From positions 25,780 to 89,779 of the forward strand of contig CAIOGM010000140.1 of NCBI GenBank assembly GCA_903857795.1: a stretch of 64,000 bases of DNA, written 5' to 3'. This DNA comes from an uncultured Geobacter sp. GTDB taxonomy: Bacteria; Desulfobacterota; Desulfuromonadia; Geobacterales; CAIOGM01. How positions within the stretch are numbered: position 1 is the stretch's first letter; every line of letters starts with the position of its first letter. The position numbers and the translations under genes are program-made. Below, piece after piece: positions 43,409 to 52,378 of the stretch. Below the pieces are notes generated by a model. It was not told the origin of the DNA, ran no database searches, and saw only the letters and a list, made by a program, of their open reading frames with translations.

Positions 43409-44748
43409 ACTTCCGCTCCCACCTGACCGGCTGTTCCCCCCTGCAGCTCAGCCCGCCAGAGGAGGAGATCTTCCTGGGCCCGTTGGGCCAGGAGCCCCCG
43501 GCGTTCCTTCTTCTTGGCACGCCCCGGCAACGGGGGGAAGAGGCCGTAATTCACGTTCATCGGCTGGAACTGTTTGACATCCGCAGTAGTTATATGGACC
43601 ATGAGCGCCCCCAGAGCGGTGGTCGGAGGGGGAACGACGGGGTTCTCTCCCCTGGCCAGCAGGCTGGCGTTGACCCCGGCCAGGAAACCGCTGGCAGCCG
43701 ACTCCACATACCCCTCGACTCCGGTGAGCTGCCCGGCGCAAAAAAGACGGGGATCGGCCTTAAACTGCTGAGTCGGTGTCAGGAGCCGCGGAGCATTGAT
43801 GAAGGTGTTCCGGTGAAGCGACCCCAGCCGGACGAACTCGGCCTGCTCCAGCCCCGGAATCATCCGGAAGATCCGGCGCTGGTCAGGGTAGGTCAGTTTG
43901 GTCTGGAACCCCACCAGATTATACATGGTCGCCTCCCGGTTCTCCTGGCGGAGCTGCACCACGGCGTGCGGTTCCCGTCCGCTGCGCGGATCGGTGAGAC
44001 CCACCGGCTTCATGGGACCGAACCGGAGGGTCTCGATCCCCCGACTGGCCAGCACCTCCACCGGCATACACCCCTCGAAGTGAACCGCCTTCTCGAAATC
44101 CCGGGGAGCGACCTTCTCCCCGGTGAGAAGCTCCGCCACGAACCGCTCGTACTCCTCCCGGTTCATGGGGCAGTTGAGATAATCGGCCCCCTCTCCCTTG
44201 CCATACCGGGAGGCCCGAAAGACCGTGTCAAAATCGATGGAGTCGGCGCCGACGATGGGGGCGATGGCGTCGTAGAAGTAGAGGTCATCCCCCACCAGCG
44301 GTTTCAGCCGCTCCACCAGCAGGTCACTGGTGAGCGGTCCGGAGGCGATGACCACGATCCCGCCGGGGATTTCCGTCACCTCATCCCGCTGCAGGGTGAT
44401 GAGGGGGTGCCCCTGGATCAGCTCGGTGATCCGGCGGGAGAAGAGCTCCCGGTCCACGGCAACCGCCCCGCCGGCAGGAACCCTGGTTGCGTCCGCCGCG
44501 GTCATGAAGAGGCTCCCCAGTTGCCGCAACTCGACCTTGAGGAGTCCCACCGCATTCTCCAGCGACTCTCCTCTGAAGGAGTTGGAACAGACCAGCTCGG
44601 CCAGGTTCTGGCTCTCATGGGCGGGCGAGTAGCGGTGAGGTTTCATCTCGTGAAGCGTCACGGCCACGCCGCGCTCCGCCGCCTGCCAGGCGGCCTCACA
44701 GCCGGCCAATCCGCCGCCGATGATAGTAATGCTGGGTAGTGATGACAT
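43405..44748 (-). CDS. trmFO: Methylenetetrahydrofolate-tRNA-(uracil-5-)-methyltransferase TrmFO
   Basis: 447 aa from the ATG at 44748. FAD-binding '[20 protein letters not shown]', catalytic-cysteine motif '[12 protein letters not shown]' (Cys ~54), the second cysteine in '[14 protein letters not shown]', and '[20 protein letters not shown]' near the end. It makes ribothymidine 54 in tRNA using folate and flavin. Typical of Gram-positives and Deltaproteobacteria. Confidence 0.96.
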   Translation of the reverse strand: MSSLPSITIIGGGLAGCEAAWQAAERGVAVTLHEMKPHRYSPAHESQNLAELVCSNSFRGESLENAVGLLKVELRQLGSLFMTAADATRVPAGGAVAVDRELFSRRITELIQGHPLITLQRDEVTEIPGGIVVIASGPLTSDLLVERLKPLVGDDLYFYDAIAPIVGADSIDFDTVFRASRYGKGEGADYLNCPMNREEYERFVAELLTGEKVAPRDFEKAVHFEGCMPVEVLASRGIETLRFGPMKPVGLTDPRSGREPHAVVQLRQENREATMYNLVGFQTKLTYPDQRRIFRMIPGLEQAEFVRLGSLHRNTFINAPRLLTPTQQFKADPRLFCAGQLTGVEGYVESAASGFLAGVNASLLARGENPVVPPPTTALGALMVHITTADVKQFQPMNVNYGLFPPLPGRAKKKERRGLLAQRAQEDLLLWRAELQGGTAGQVGAEV

Positions 44749-44858
44749 AGGGTGCGATCCTTTTATGGCGGTTCGTGAGTTGAGGGGAAGATACGCGGCC
44801 ATGGTTCTCACCGGTATAACCCTGGCGGGCAGACGGCAGCCGTTATCCCAAAAGAGAG

Positions 44859-45833
44859 CTACTCAACCACCTGGGAGAGCTTCACGAAGGTGATTCCCTG
44901 GGCGGAGAGGAGGGGGAGGGCCTGGGTGAGGGCCTCAATAGTCGCCTTGTGGGGATGACCGATGGCGATGGCGGAGCCGCGCTTGCGGGCAACCTGGGCG
45001 AGCAGCTGAAGCTGGGCCCGAATGGCGCCGACCTCCTGAACATTATCGAGGAAGACGTTACGGGAGGCGCTCTTCATCCCCAGTTCATGGGCCAGAGAAT
45101 ACCCCACCGACAAAGAGGTCGTCTTGCTGTCGAGAAAGAAGAGCCCCTTCTGTTTGAGCAGCTGCATGACCGGCAGCATCCTGGAGGTATCCTCGGTGAA
45201 CCGGGACCCCATGTGGTTGTTGGCGCCGACGGCGTGGGGCACCAGCTCCAGGTACCGGCGCAGCTGCCGGGCGATCTCCTCGTCGCTGAGAGAGATCAGC
45301 AGCCCGTCCTTCTCCAGCTTTCGCTGGGGGTACCCCTTGGGCTCCATGGGGATATGCAGCATCACCTCATACCCTCTCGCGTGAGCGGCCTCGGCGACCT
45401 CGGTGGCATGGGGAAGTTGCGGAATCACCGAGAAAGTCAGCGGCACCTTGAGATTAGTGAGGGTTGCCAGCTCCTGAAGGGACGCGCCCATGTCATCGAT
45501 GACGATGGCGACACTCCCCGGCTTGAGCACCCTTCTTTGCTTCGGTTTTTCCTTGGGGGTGTACGACGGGATAACGGCAGCGGTATAGTTCTCTTGAACG
45601 GGTGAGCTCTTCGGCTGCTTGTCGGGAATGTGGCGCCGCTCCGCGGAAAGAGGTTTCTTGGACCGCTCCAGCTCGGCGTTACGGAGCCTGCTCTCCTGAT
45701 AGGTGGTGACCGCCAGGTAACCGCCGATGAGGACGATGATAATCAGGATGACGAGGACGGTCCACCTCCTCTTCCCCCCCCTGCTCACCCGCCTGTTTCT
45801 GGATTTGTTCTTTCGCGCCAAACCATACCTCAA
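44859..45833 (-). CDS. Divergent polysaccharide deacetylase family protein
   Basis: 324 aa. A basic N-terminus, one TM helix ('[19 protein letters not shown]'), a lysine/proline-rich linker, then a NodB-related barrel: '[19 protein letters not shown]', '[17 protein letters not shown]', '[14 protein letters not shown]', '[15 protein letters not shown]', '[14 protein letters not shown]'. This is the DUF610/divergent deacetylase family (YibQ-like) often next to ctpA and envC genes, as here. Probably acts in the periplasm on cell-wall glycans; the exact substrate is unknown. Confidence 0.9.
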   Translation of the reverse strand: MRYGLARKNKSRNRRVSRGGKRRWTVLVILIIIVLIGGYLAVTTYQESRLRNAELERSKKPLSAERRHIPDKQPKSSPVQENYTAAVIPSYTPKEKPKQRRVLKPGSVAIVIDDMGASLQELATLTNLKVPLTFSVIPQLPHATEVAEAAHARGYEVMLHIPMEPKGYPQRKLEKDGLLISLSDEEIARQLRRYLELVPHAVGANNHMGSRFTEDTSRMLPVMQLLKQKGLFFLDSKTTSLSVGYSLAHELGMKSASRNVFLDNVQEVGAIRAQLQLLAQVARKRGSAIAIGHPHKATIEALTQALPLLSAQGITFVKLSQVVE

Positions 45834-45940
45834 CCAGCAGCCAAGTTCGTGATTCGCCCCACTCTACCATGTGTCGGCCCCTCCTGTAAACGACGGAGAG
45901 TTCAGCCCACGGCCTTAAGGGTCTCAATGGGTCATCGCTG

Positions 45941-46139
45941 CAGCCCCCCTTCGCGAAAAAGAAAACCCCGCAGACGCAAGGTTTTCTTTACGCGGCAGAG
46001 TGCCGTTGCTACATCACTACGGGGATTCATGGCGACTTCTTCCCCAGCTTCTGGAGGATGTCCCACCCCTTGAGGAGATCCTGGGCGCGGACCAGCTGAT
46101 AGTCGTTCTTCAGCTGTTCATCAAGCTTGTCCCCCTTGG
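45941..46139 (-). repeat. Duplicate of the ctpA 3' end and terminator (copy 1)
   Basis: These 199 bp repeat 47196..47393 in the same orientation. The part matching the last ~37 ctpA codons differs at one base in ~113, while the terminator part is more diverged. It carries no start, so it is a gene fragment. The intervening 1.05 kb holds the toxin-antitoxin genes. Confidence 0.92.
45958..45989 (-). terminator. Decayed terminator in ctpA-tail duplicate
   Basis: AAAGAAAACC / GGTTTTCTTT arms remain, but the GC core present in the other copy is interrupted. Confidence 0.45.
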
Positions 46140-46309
46140 GGGACAAGGGGGGGACAAGGGGACGTTCTTAGCAAATTAGCAAAGCTTTCTCAATGCTTGC
46201 CTGGATCTCGGTATCCCTTTGCAGGGGCCTCAAGGGGTTCCCAGCGTCCCCTCCCTGTTCCAACTACCCGGTGGCGTTCGGGGTGATGGTGGTGGAATAG
46301 AGATAGTTA

Positions 46310-46626
46310 TTACTTGTTATCAGGCAGGTTGTTCTTCCATGAATCCGGTTCACGTTTCAAATGCATGACCGCTACACAATATAAACGTGAGTATCGGTAT
46401 ACCTGAAGATAACGGCATAGGGGAAACGGTTGGCAAGGCAGCGACGGATGCGGGCAGAAAGCCTGGTCCATGCGGAAGAAAACTCAAGAATACGGGCAAC
46501 GGTTCGACGTATCTCTACGGCTAATTCGAAACCGAGTCCCGCGCATTGATCGTTATAGTCGGCAACCGCGTTACGCAGTTCATTCCGGGCCGGCGGAAAG
46601 AAGTGGACCGTTCGCTTACGATTCAT
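46310..46626 (-). pseudogene. RelE/ParE-type toxin with C-terminal frameshift
   Basis: The open part (46372..46626, 84 aa) begins 'VHFFPPARNELRNAVADYND' and includes 'FPYAVIFRYTDTHVYIV' as in ParE/RelE. A premature TAG follows; one base out of frame the expected end resumes as 'VAVMHLKREPDSWKNNLPD' up to a stop at 46310. So the last strand, part of the toxin active face, is lost unless frame is restored. Overlaps the antitoxin gene by 4 nt, the standard order antitoxin-toxin. Confidence 0.8.
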
Positions 46627-46841
46627 TGATTGAGTTCCGCAAAAACATCATCGGCAGGAATGGCCGTAAATTCGCCACGTTCAAAGGCGTCAATCCGGCT
46701 TTCTGCTTCAGCCGCCCATCGTTGATCGAGTTGTTTGCGATGACTCTGATCAAAACTGAAGAAAAGTTCCTCGATCAATTCAGCCCGTTCGACTGGTGGC
46801 AATGCCAAGGCATCGGTCAGTACTTGTCTCATGGTATGCAT
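46623..46841 (-). CDS. Addiction-module antitoxin (TIGR02574-like)
   Basis: The ATG at 46841 has AGGAG 7 nt upstream and gives 72 aa; the listed longer start is unlikely. 'VLTDALALPPVERAELIEEL' and 'DQRWAAEAESRIDAFERGEF' are the hallmark of the short antitoxin family paired with ParE/RelE toxins. Antitoxin would bind and block the toxin and repress the pair; the toxin here is frameshifted. Confidence 0.88.
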   Translation of the reverse strand: MHTMRQVLTDALALPPVERAELIEELFFSFDQSHRKQLDQRWAAEAESRIDAFERGEFTAIPADDVFAELNQ

Positions 46842-47195
46842 AACCATTCTCCTGTGGATAGATAGGTGGAAAAGAATAGCACGAGCGAAGAGAGATGACA
46901 AAGAGGAATACACTAATGGGGAAACCGGGGCAGATTTGTTTGTTTCTAATTTTACATTCTAAGCAAGCAGGCAACCAAGGGACGGGACCGGTAGAAACAA
47001 AACCTCGCCCTCCCCGCCCCGCAGCAAATCACCCCGCCCGCTCCCTTAACAGTTGATCCAGGGCCGAGAGGGACATACTTCATTACATTGCCCCGTCCTC
47101 GTTCAACTTCATCTGCACGGTTTTCCGGACAAACTCAGCCTGCCCTCATCAGTCAGTCTGTCGGGCAAAGCCGTTTTGTGCGTCAGCACTGAGTT
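46842..47195. other. Spacer without recognisable gene
   Basis: About 350 bp between the antitoxin start and the ctpA tail. No credible ORF or family; the antitoxin promoter should lie at its left end. Possibly the remainder of whatever DNA brought the TA pair. Confidence 0.4.
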
Positions 47196-47393
47196 CAGCC
47201 CCCCTTAGCGAAAAAGAAAACCCCGCGTTCGCGGGGTTTTCTTTATGCCAAACAGTTCCGTTGTTACATTGTCACGGGGATCATGGCGACTTCTTCCCCA
47301 GCTTCTGGAGGATGTCCCACCCCTTGAGGAGATCCTGGGCGCGGACCAGCTGATAGTCGTTCTTCAGCTGTTCGTCAAGCTTGTCCCCCTTGG
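47196..47393 (-). repeat. ctpA 3' end and terminator (copy 2, functional copy)
   Basis: Partner of the duplication at 45941..46139, here joined to the full gene. Confidence 0.9.
47213..47244 (-). terminator. Terminator of ctpA
   Basis: A 14-bp perfect stem (AAAGAAAACCCCGC and its complement, loop GTTC) placed ~37 bp after the ctpA stop. Confidence 0.85.
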
Positions 47394-48624
47394 CTGCCTC
47401 GGGCTTCTTCTCCTTGACCTTCTCTTCGGGGAGCTTCTCCTCGTTTTCAAAATGGTGATCCAGGTCCTTCTCCCTGATGTGCAGGGACGGCTTCTTCTCG
47501 GCGGGCTGCAGATCTACCTGCTCCACCGTGATGTCCGGTACGATCCCCTTGGCCTGGATGGAGCGCCCCTTGGGAGTGTAGTAACGGGCAGTGGTCAGCC
47601 GCAAACCTGAATCTTCCGACAGAGGAATGATGGTCTGGACCGATCCCTTGCCGAAGGTCTGTGTTCCCATGATTACGGCCCGGTTGTGGTCCTGCAGGGC
47701 GCCGGCCACGATCTCGGAGGCGCTGGCGCTGCCGCTGTTGACCAGCACCACCATGGGATAGTTCGGCTCCTTCCCCCCCTTCTTGGCGGAGAACTTCATC
47801 TTGGAGTCCGGCTCCCGCCCTTCGGTATAGACGATGAGCCCCTCGTCGATGAAGTGGTCACTCACCTTCACTGCCTGGTCCAGGAGCCCGCCGGGATCGT
47901 TACGCAGATCCAGCACCAGCCCCTTGAGTTCCCCCTTGTTCTCCTCCTTCAGCGCGGCAAGAGCCTTGATCAGATACTCATCGCTCTTCTCCTGGAATTG
48001 GGCGAGCCGGACATAGCCGATCCCCCCCTCCAGCATCTTGGACTTGACGCTCTTCACCTGAATGATGTCCCGGACCAGGGGGAACTCCTTGGGCTTGTCG
48101 AACCCGTCACGCATGACGGTGATGGTCACCTTGGTCCCCTTGATCCCTCGCATCAGCTTCACCGCATCCATGATGGTCATGTCCTTGGTGAATTTGTCGT
48201 TGATCTTGAGGATCTGGTCGTTGGCCTTGACGCCGGCCTTGAAGGCTGGGGTATCCTCGATGGGGGAGATGACGGTGAGCATGCCGTCCTTGATGGTGAT
48301 CTCGATGCCGAGTCCGCCGAACTCCCCCTTGGTATCGATCTTCAGCTCCTTGAACATGTCAGGCGGCATGAACGAGCTATGGGGGTCCAGGGAGGCGAGC
48401 ATCCCGTTGATGGCCCCATAGATCAGCTTCTTGGTATCCACCTCTTCCACGTAGCTCTTCTTCACGATGGAGAGGACATCGGTGAACATCTCGATGGATT
48501 CGTAATCCCCCCCCCCTCCTTGGCGGAACATTTCCGGTGACTGCCGGTGCCGATGATGACGGCCAGCAGGAGCAGAAGACCGAATCCGACGGCCAGCTTA
48601 CGATTGTTACCAGGTCTGAACATG
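47281..48624 (-). CDS. ctpA: S41 carboxyl-terminal processing protease CtpA, frameshifted at a G10 tract
   Basis: The body ORF (47281..48531) has a PDZ domain ('FGGLGIEITIKDGMLTVISP'), catalytic serine 'NSGSASASEIVAGALQDH' and lysine 'TFGKGSVQTIIP'. Its natural start, ATG at 48624 with GGAGGG upstream, encodes a signal anchor ('LAVGFGLLLLLAVIIGTG') but reaches the body out of frame at ten consecutive G; eight or eleven would restore it. The family trims C-termini of periplasmic proteins and regulates murein hydrolases, matching the adjacent envC-like gene. The intact ORF alone would lack an export signal. Confidence 0.88.
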
Positions 48625-48667
48625 AACCCTCCTGAAAAATGTCTATTGTCTGTTGTCTTGCTCTGTT

Positions 48668-49918
48668 CTATTTGAACCAGGGGGAGGGATCAACCGGCTT
48701 CCCCTGATAGCGAATCTCGAAGTAGAGCTGGGGCCCACGGCTGGAATCCAGATCACCCACCGAGGCGATGACGTCGTTGCGCGCCACACTGCTCCCCTCC
48801 TTCTTGGCGAGACGGGAAGCGTGGCCGTAGACGCTGAAGAAGCCGTCACCATGATCGAGGATGATCATGTTGCCGTACCCCTTGAAATAGTTGGCAAAGA
48901 TCACGGTGCCGCCGTCGACGGCATGAATGTCCGCCCCGGCCGGAGCGGCGACGGCGAGGCCATTGCTGAACGTAAACGAGTTGAACTCCGGATGCTTATG
49001 TTTGCCGAACCGCTGGAAGATCTCCCCCTGGACCGGCAGGGAGAGCTGGCGTTTGCGGCTTCCGAACCCGGAAGGAGAAACGGAGACGGCTCTGGCCGCC
49101 GCGGGAGCCTCCTTGGCCTTAGGCTGAGAAATCCGCTGAGGTTGAGGTTGAGACTGAGGCTGAGGCTGACCCTGCTGCTTGGCCCGTTCGAGCTTGGCAG
49201 TATAGCTCTTCCGGCTTTTGGCTTCAAGCAACTGCATCATCTTCTGCAGCCGGGCGGCGTTGGCCTCCAGCTCTTTCAGCGATGCCGAATAGGTTACCCT
49301 GTCCTTGCGCACCTTGGCCAGATACTCGGCCTTGCGGAGCTTCTCCGCCTCGATCTCCCGCTTCTTGACCTCGATCCCGGCCCGCAGCGCCTCTTTCTTC
49401 CGGGCGTCATCCTCAAGCTTCACCTTGAGCCGGCTGAGGATGGTGATACGGCCGCTGTACTCTTCGATCATCCGCCGGTCGGAGTGGAGGAGCGCCTGCA
49501 TATAGCGGAGACTCTCCAGCATCTGGGGAAAAGAACCTGACGCGAAGAAGATTCGCACCGGGCCGCTTTCCCCTCCCTTGTAGAGGGCGACCAGCCGCCT
49601 CCGAATCTCCTGCTGTTTCCGTTCCACCTCGGATTGCGTCGCCTGACTCTGCCGTTTGGTGAGGGCCAGACTCTGATCCAGGCTGTTCAGATCGGTAGTC
49701 AAGCGTTTAAGGCCGGATTCCTTCTCCTTGAGCCCCTTTTCGATGAGCGCCATCTCGCCGGAAACCTGCCGTTCGATCTTCTTGGTGGTCTGGAGCAGAA
49801 ACTCCTTCTTCTTGATCTCCTGTTGTATCCCTTTGAGCTCCTTCCGGTTATCGGCGCCGGAGGCGACCAGAGGGAACGAGAGGATGAGCAGTAGGAGCAG
49901 CGCGGCTGCGGGTGTCAT
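48668..49918 (-). CDS. envC: EnvC-like murein hydrolase activator (coiled coil + degenerate M23/LytM)
   Basis: 416 aa. Signal peptide ('LLLLLILSFPLVASGA'), a ~210-residue coiled coil, a low-complexity Q/P stretch encoded by hexamer repeats, then a LytM domain ('ANYFKGYGNMIILDHGDGFF', 'SVYGHASRLAKKEGSSV'). The zinc ligands are incomplete: the first His-Asp pair is lost and 'QLYFEIR' replaces HFE, as in EnvC, which activates amidases instead of cutting. ftsEX upstream is the known EnvC partner. Confidence 0.92.
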   Translation of the reverse strand: MTPAAALLLLLILSFPLVASGADNRKELKGIQQEIKKKEFLLQTTKKIERQVSGEMALIEKGLKEKESGLKRLTTDLNSLDQSLALTKRQSQATQSEVERKQQEIRRRLVALYKGGESGPVRIFFASGSFPQMLESLRYMQALLHSDRRMIEEYSGRITILSRLKVKLEDDARKKEALRAGIEVKKREIEAEKLRKAEYLAKVRKDRVTYSASLKELEANAARLQKMMQLLEAKSRKSYTAKLERAKQQGQPQPQSQPQPQRISQPKAKEAPAAARAVSVSPSGFGSRKRQLSLPVQGEIFQRFGKHKHPEFNSFTFSNGLAVAAPAGADIHAVDGGTVIFANYFKGYGNMIILDHGDGFFSVYGHASRLAKKEGSSVARNDVIASVGDLDSSRGPQLYFEIRYQGKPVDPSPWFK

Positions 49919-50865
49919 GACTGGTTAACGAACCGGTGCAGGGAGGTAAGGCTCCCGATGAATCCCGCAAGTATTCCCGCGGCGATGATGGCGGCGCAGT
50001 ACTCCATCGGGATGAAGAGGAGGCCGGCCTCCTGGGGGTTGAAGAGGAGAAACGTCCCGGCATGGTTGAAAAACGCCCACGATACAGCGGCCAGGATCAC
50101 CAGCGCCAGGAGCGCCCCCAGGAATCCCTGCAGCATCCCCTCGATGAGGAACGGCATCTTTATGAAGAACCGGGTGGCCCCCACCAGCTCCAACAGTTCC
50201 ACCTCTTCACGGCGGGAGTAGATGGTGATCTTGATGGTGTTGGAGATGATGAAGAGGACCGCCAGGGCGATGAATCCCCCCAGGAGCGCCCCGGCAAAGC
50301 GCATGAAATTCATGAAGAGCGTGAGGCGGCGCACCCACTCCTCCCCGTACTGAACTTCACCGATGGCCGGAATCTTCTTCAGCCGGGAGACGTACGCCTC
50401 CACGGCCTCACTGGTCCGGTAGGCCGGTTTGAGACGAATCTCCAGTGATGCGGGGAGAACCTCCGGCGGGACCCCGTCCAGGAGCGCCTCCTGCCCTTTC
50501 AGCCGGGCGCGAAACCGCTTGAGCGCCGCATCCTGGGAGACATACCCCACCGTACCGGTCCCTTCCAGGGTCATGATCACATTCTTCAGGGCGGAGAACT
50601 CGTTGCCATTCAGTTCCCGATCGTAGTAGACCGTCACCTGTACCTTTTCACTCCAGAGCTCGCCGGCCCCCTCCAGATTGACATAGAGCAGCAGGAAGAG
50701 CGAGACGATGAGAAAAGAGAGGGTTATTGTGACCACCGCCAGGGCGTTGATCAGGAGATTCTGCCGGACGTTAAGAAACGAGCGGCGGAAAAAATAGCCG
50801 ATCAACCCCACAATTCCCCCCCGGCCGGCCACTGGCCCAAACAAAAATTTAGCGCGCCCCATCAT
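49915..50865 (-). CDS. ftsX: Cell division protein FtsX
   Basis: 316 aa from ATG 50865 (GGGAGG upstream; ATG 50862 equally possible); the listed N-terminal extension is antisense-frame. Four TM helices: one at ~35-60, a periplasmic ECD with 'AYRTSEAVEAYVSRLKKIPA', then three near the C-terminus ('LLGGFIALAVLFIISNTIKI', 'FLGALLALVILAAVSWAFF', 'AAIIAAGILAGFIGSLTSL'). Transmits FtsE ATPase cycles to EnvC. Overlaps ftsE by 17 nt and envC by 4 nt. Confidence 0.94.
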   Translation of the reverse strand: MMGRAKFLFGPVAGRGGIVGLIGYFFRRSFLNVRQNLLINALAVVTITLSFLIVSLFLLLYVNLEGAGELWSEKVQVTVYYDRELNGNEFSALKNVIMTLEGTGTVGYVSQDAALKRFRARLKGQEALLDGVPPEVLPASLEIRLKPAYRTSEAVEAYVSRLKKIPAIGEVQYGEEWVRRLTLFMNFMRFAGALLGGFIALAVLFIISNTIKITIYSRREEVELLELVGATRFFIKMPFLIEGMLQGFLGALLALVILAAVSWAFFNHAGTFLLFNPQEAGLLFIPMEYCAAIIAAGILAGFIGSLTSLHRFVNQS

Positions 50866-51520
50866 GAACCTCCCGGATTTCACCCCGCTCCAGCACCACG
50901 GCCCGCTTGTGGCTGGAGGCGATGAGCCTCCGGTCGTGGGAAGCGACGAGAATCGTGGTCCCGCGGCAGTTGGCCTCCTTGAGGATGGCCAGGACGCGCG
51001 CCTTGTTCTCGTCGTCCAGGTTACCGGTGGGCTCGTCGGCGAGGAGGATTTTCGGTTCATTCACCAGCGCCCTGGCCAGCGCCACCCGCTGCTGCTCCCC
51101 TCCCGACAGCCGGCAGGGGGTGGCCTGCATCCGCTGCTCCAGGCCGACCTGGGTCAGGATCCGGGTGACCCGCTCCACGATCTCCTTTCGGCCGAGCCCC
51201 AGCACCTCCAGGGTTATGGCGACATTCTCCATGACCGTCCGGTTGGGAAGCAGCCTGAAATCCTGAAACACGATGCCGATGGAACGCCGCAGGGGCGGCA
51301 GCTCCGACCGGGTCAACCGGCTGATGTTCTGGCTGTCGATGATGACCTGTCCGCGGTTGGGGATGATTTCGGCGTAGATGAGCTTGAGAAGGGTCGATTT
51401 GCCGGCGCCGGACGCACCGGTAAGAAACACGAAATCCCCCTTGGGGACCATGAGTGAGATACCATGCAGGGCACAGACATCCTGCTGGTAGGTAACTGAG
51501 ACATTATGCAGCTGGATCAT
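50849..51520 (-). CDS. ftsE: Cell division ATP-binding protein FtsE
   Basis: 223 aa. Walker A 'LTGASGAGKSTLLKLIY', signature 'RLSGGEQQRVALARAL', Walker B 'ILLADEPTGNLDDENKA'. Standard FtsE. Its start region (first ~6 codons and upstream) is duplicated at 51890-51949, beyond a REP block, so its promoter now lies across that insert or inside it. Confidence 0.96.
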   Translation of the reverse strand: MIQLHNVSVTYQQDVCALHGISLMVPKGDFVFLTGASGAGKSTLLKLIYAEIIPNRGQVIIDSQNISRLTRSELPPLRRSIGIVFQDFRLLPNRTVMENVAITLEVLGLGRKEIVERVTRILTQVGLEQRMQATPCRLSGGEQQRVALARALVNEPKILLADEPTGNLDDENKARVLAILKEANCRGTTILVASHDRRLIASSHKRAVVLERGEIREVHDGAR

Positions 51521-51562
51521 GAAAGTCCGGGTTCGAGGTCCTAGGTTCTGGGTTTTAGGTTC
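51503..51562. repeat. 60-bp direct repeat, copy A (includes ftsE start)
   Basis: Matches 51890..51949 with one mismatch; contains the ftsE ATG and first codons plus the first heptamer units. Confidence 0.93.
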
Positions 51563-51611
51563 TAGGTTCTAGGTTCGGGGTTCGGGGTTCGGGGTTCGGG
51601 GTTCGGGGTTA
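51530..51611. repeat. Heptanucleotide GGTTCNR array
   Basis: About eleven imperfect 7-bp units, drifting from GGTTCTA to GGTTCGG, upstream of ftsE. Confidence 0.85.
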
Positions 51612-51616
51612 CCATC

Positions 51617-51889
51617 GTTCCCACGCTCCAGCGTGGGAACGCAGCCGGTGACGCTCCAGCGTCAGACGGTGACAACGTGATGAATCTGATCGCCAGAGAA
51701 TCCGCCGCCGGAGCGGCGTTGCACTAGTTCCCACGCTGGAGCGTGGGAACTATGAACGCTCCAGCGTGGGAACGCAGCCGGTGACGCTCCAGCGTCAGAC
51801 GGTGACAACGTGGTGAATCTGATCGTCAGAGAATCCGCCGCCGGAGCGGCGTTGCACTAGTTCCCACGCTGGAGCGTGGGAACTATGAA
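51617..51889. repeat. REP-type palindromes in two 133-bp tandem units
   Basis: 51624..51756 and 51757..51889 are direct repeats (133 bp, ~2 mismatches). Each holds palindromes of the form GTTCCCACGCTSSAGCGTGG (complete at 51617..51640, 51727..51750 and 51860..51883), the internal palindromes GACGCTCCAGCGTC and GCCGC-CGGA-GCGGC. This structure is like bacterial REP/BIME elements moved by RAYT transposases. Confidence 0.9.
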
Positions 51890-51949
51890 ATTATGCAGCT
51901 GGATCATGAAAGTCCGGGTTCGAGGTTCTAGGTTCTGGGTTTTAGGTTC
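51890..51949. repeat. 60-bp direct repeat, copy B (displaced ftsE start)
   Basis: Second copy of the ftsE start region, 387 bp from copy A, followed directly by pseudopilin stop sequence. Confidence 0.93.
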
Positions 51950-51955
51950 GGATCG

Positions 51956-52378
51956 TTACCACTCTTTGGGATCGTTGTACGGCTTGCCGTTGGTTCCGAT
52001 GAGATCGGAGTTGCTGTGGACATCGCCCACCGAGCCTCCGCCGCCGGTCGCACCCTCAGGTGGCGGGGGGGGAGCGATGATGGCCCAGTCATCCAGCTTC
52101 GTGAAGGGGTCTTTCGGGATGCCGGACATGTATTTGTGCTTATCGTCAGTCAAATCCGCAAGAGAGTCGGGATATTTCCCCTGGTCGGCATAGAAATGAT
52201 CGATGCATTGACGGATGGAGTGGAGATTCTCCCGGAGCACCGCTTCCCGGGCCTTGATGACCCCCACCTGATAGTTGGGGACCGCAATGGCTGCCAGGAT
52301 GCCGATGATGCTGATCACGATCATCAGCTCGATGAGCGTGAACCCTTTCCGGTTGTTACGCAGACGTCGCACCATCAC
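51956..52378 (-). CDS. Type II secretion pseudopilin (GspG-like)
   Basis: 140 aa. Prepilin peptidase site and N-helix 'KGFTLIELMIVISIIGILAA' with the conserved Glu5; 'YADQGKYPDSLADLTDDK' matches the major-pseudopilin region. The C-terminus is proline/glycine-rich ('APPPPPEGATGGGGSVG'). Overlaps the next pseudopilin by 4 nt. In Geobacter sulfurreducens a related cluster contains OxpG, needed for secretion linked to Fe(III) oxide reduction; orthology is inferred only. Confidence 0.9.
   Translation of the reverse strand: MMVRRLRNNRKGFTLIELMIVISIIGILAAIAVPNYQVGVIKAREAVLRENLHSIRQCIDHFYADQGKYPDSLADLTDDKHKYMSGIPKDPFTKLDDWAIIAPPPPPEGATGGGGSVGDVHSNSDLIGTNGKPYNDPKEW

Noticed and set aside
43363-44739. 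458-aa plus-strand ORF opposite trmFO
   Set aside because: Shadow of trmFO, no domain features.
51624-51889. Tandem 133-bp units considered as a CRISPR
   Set aside because: Only two units, repeats far too long, no variable spacers and no cas genes; REP-like palindromes explain it.
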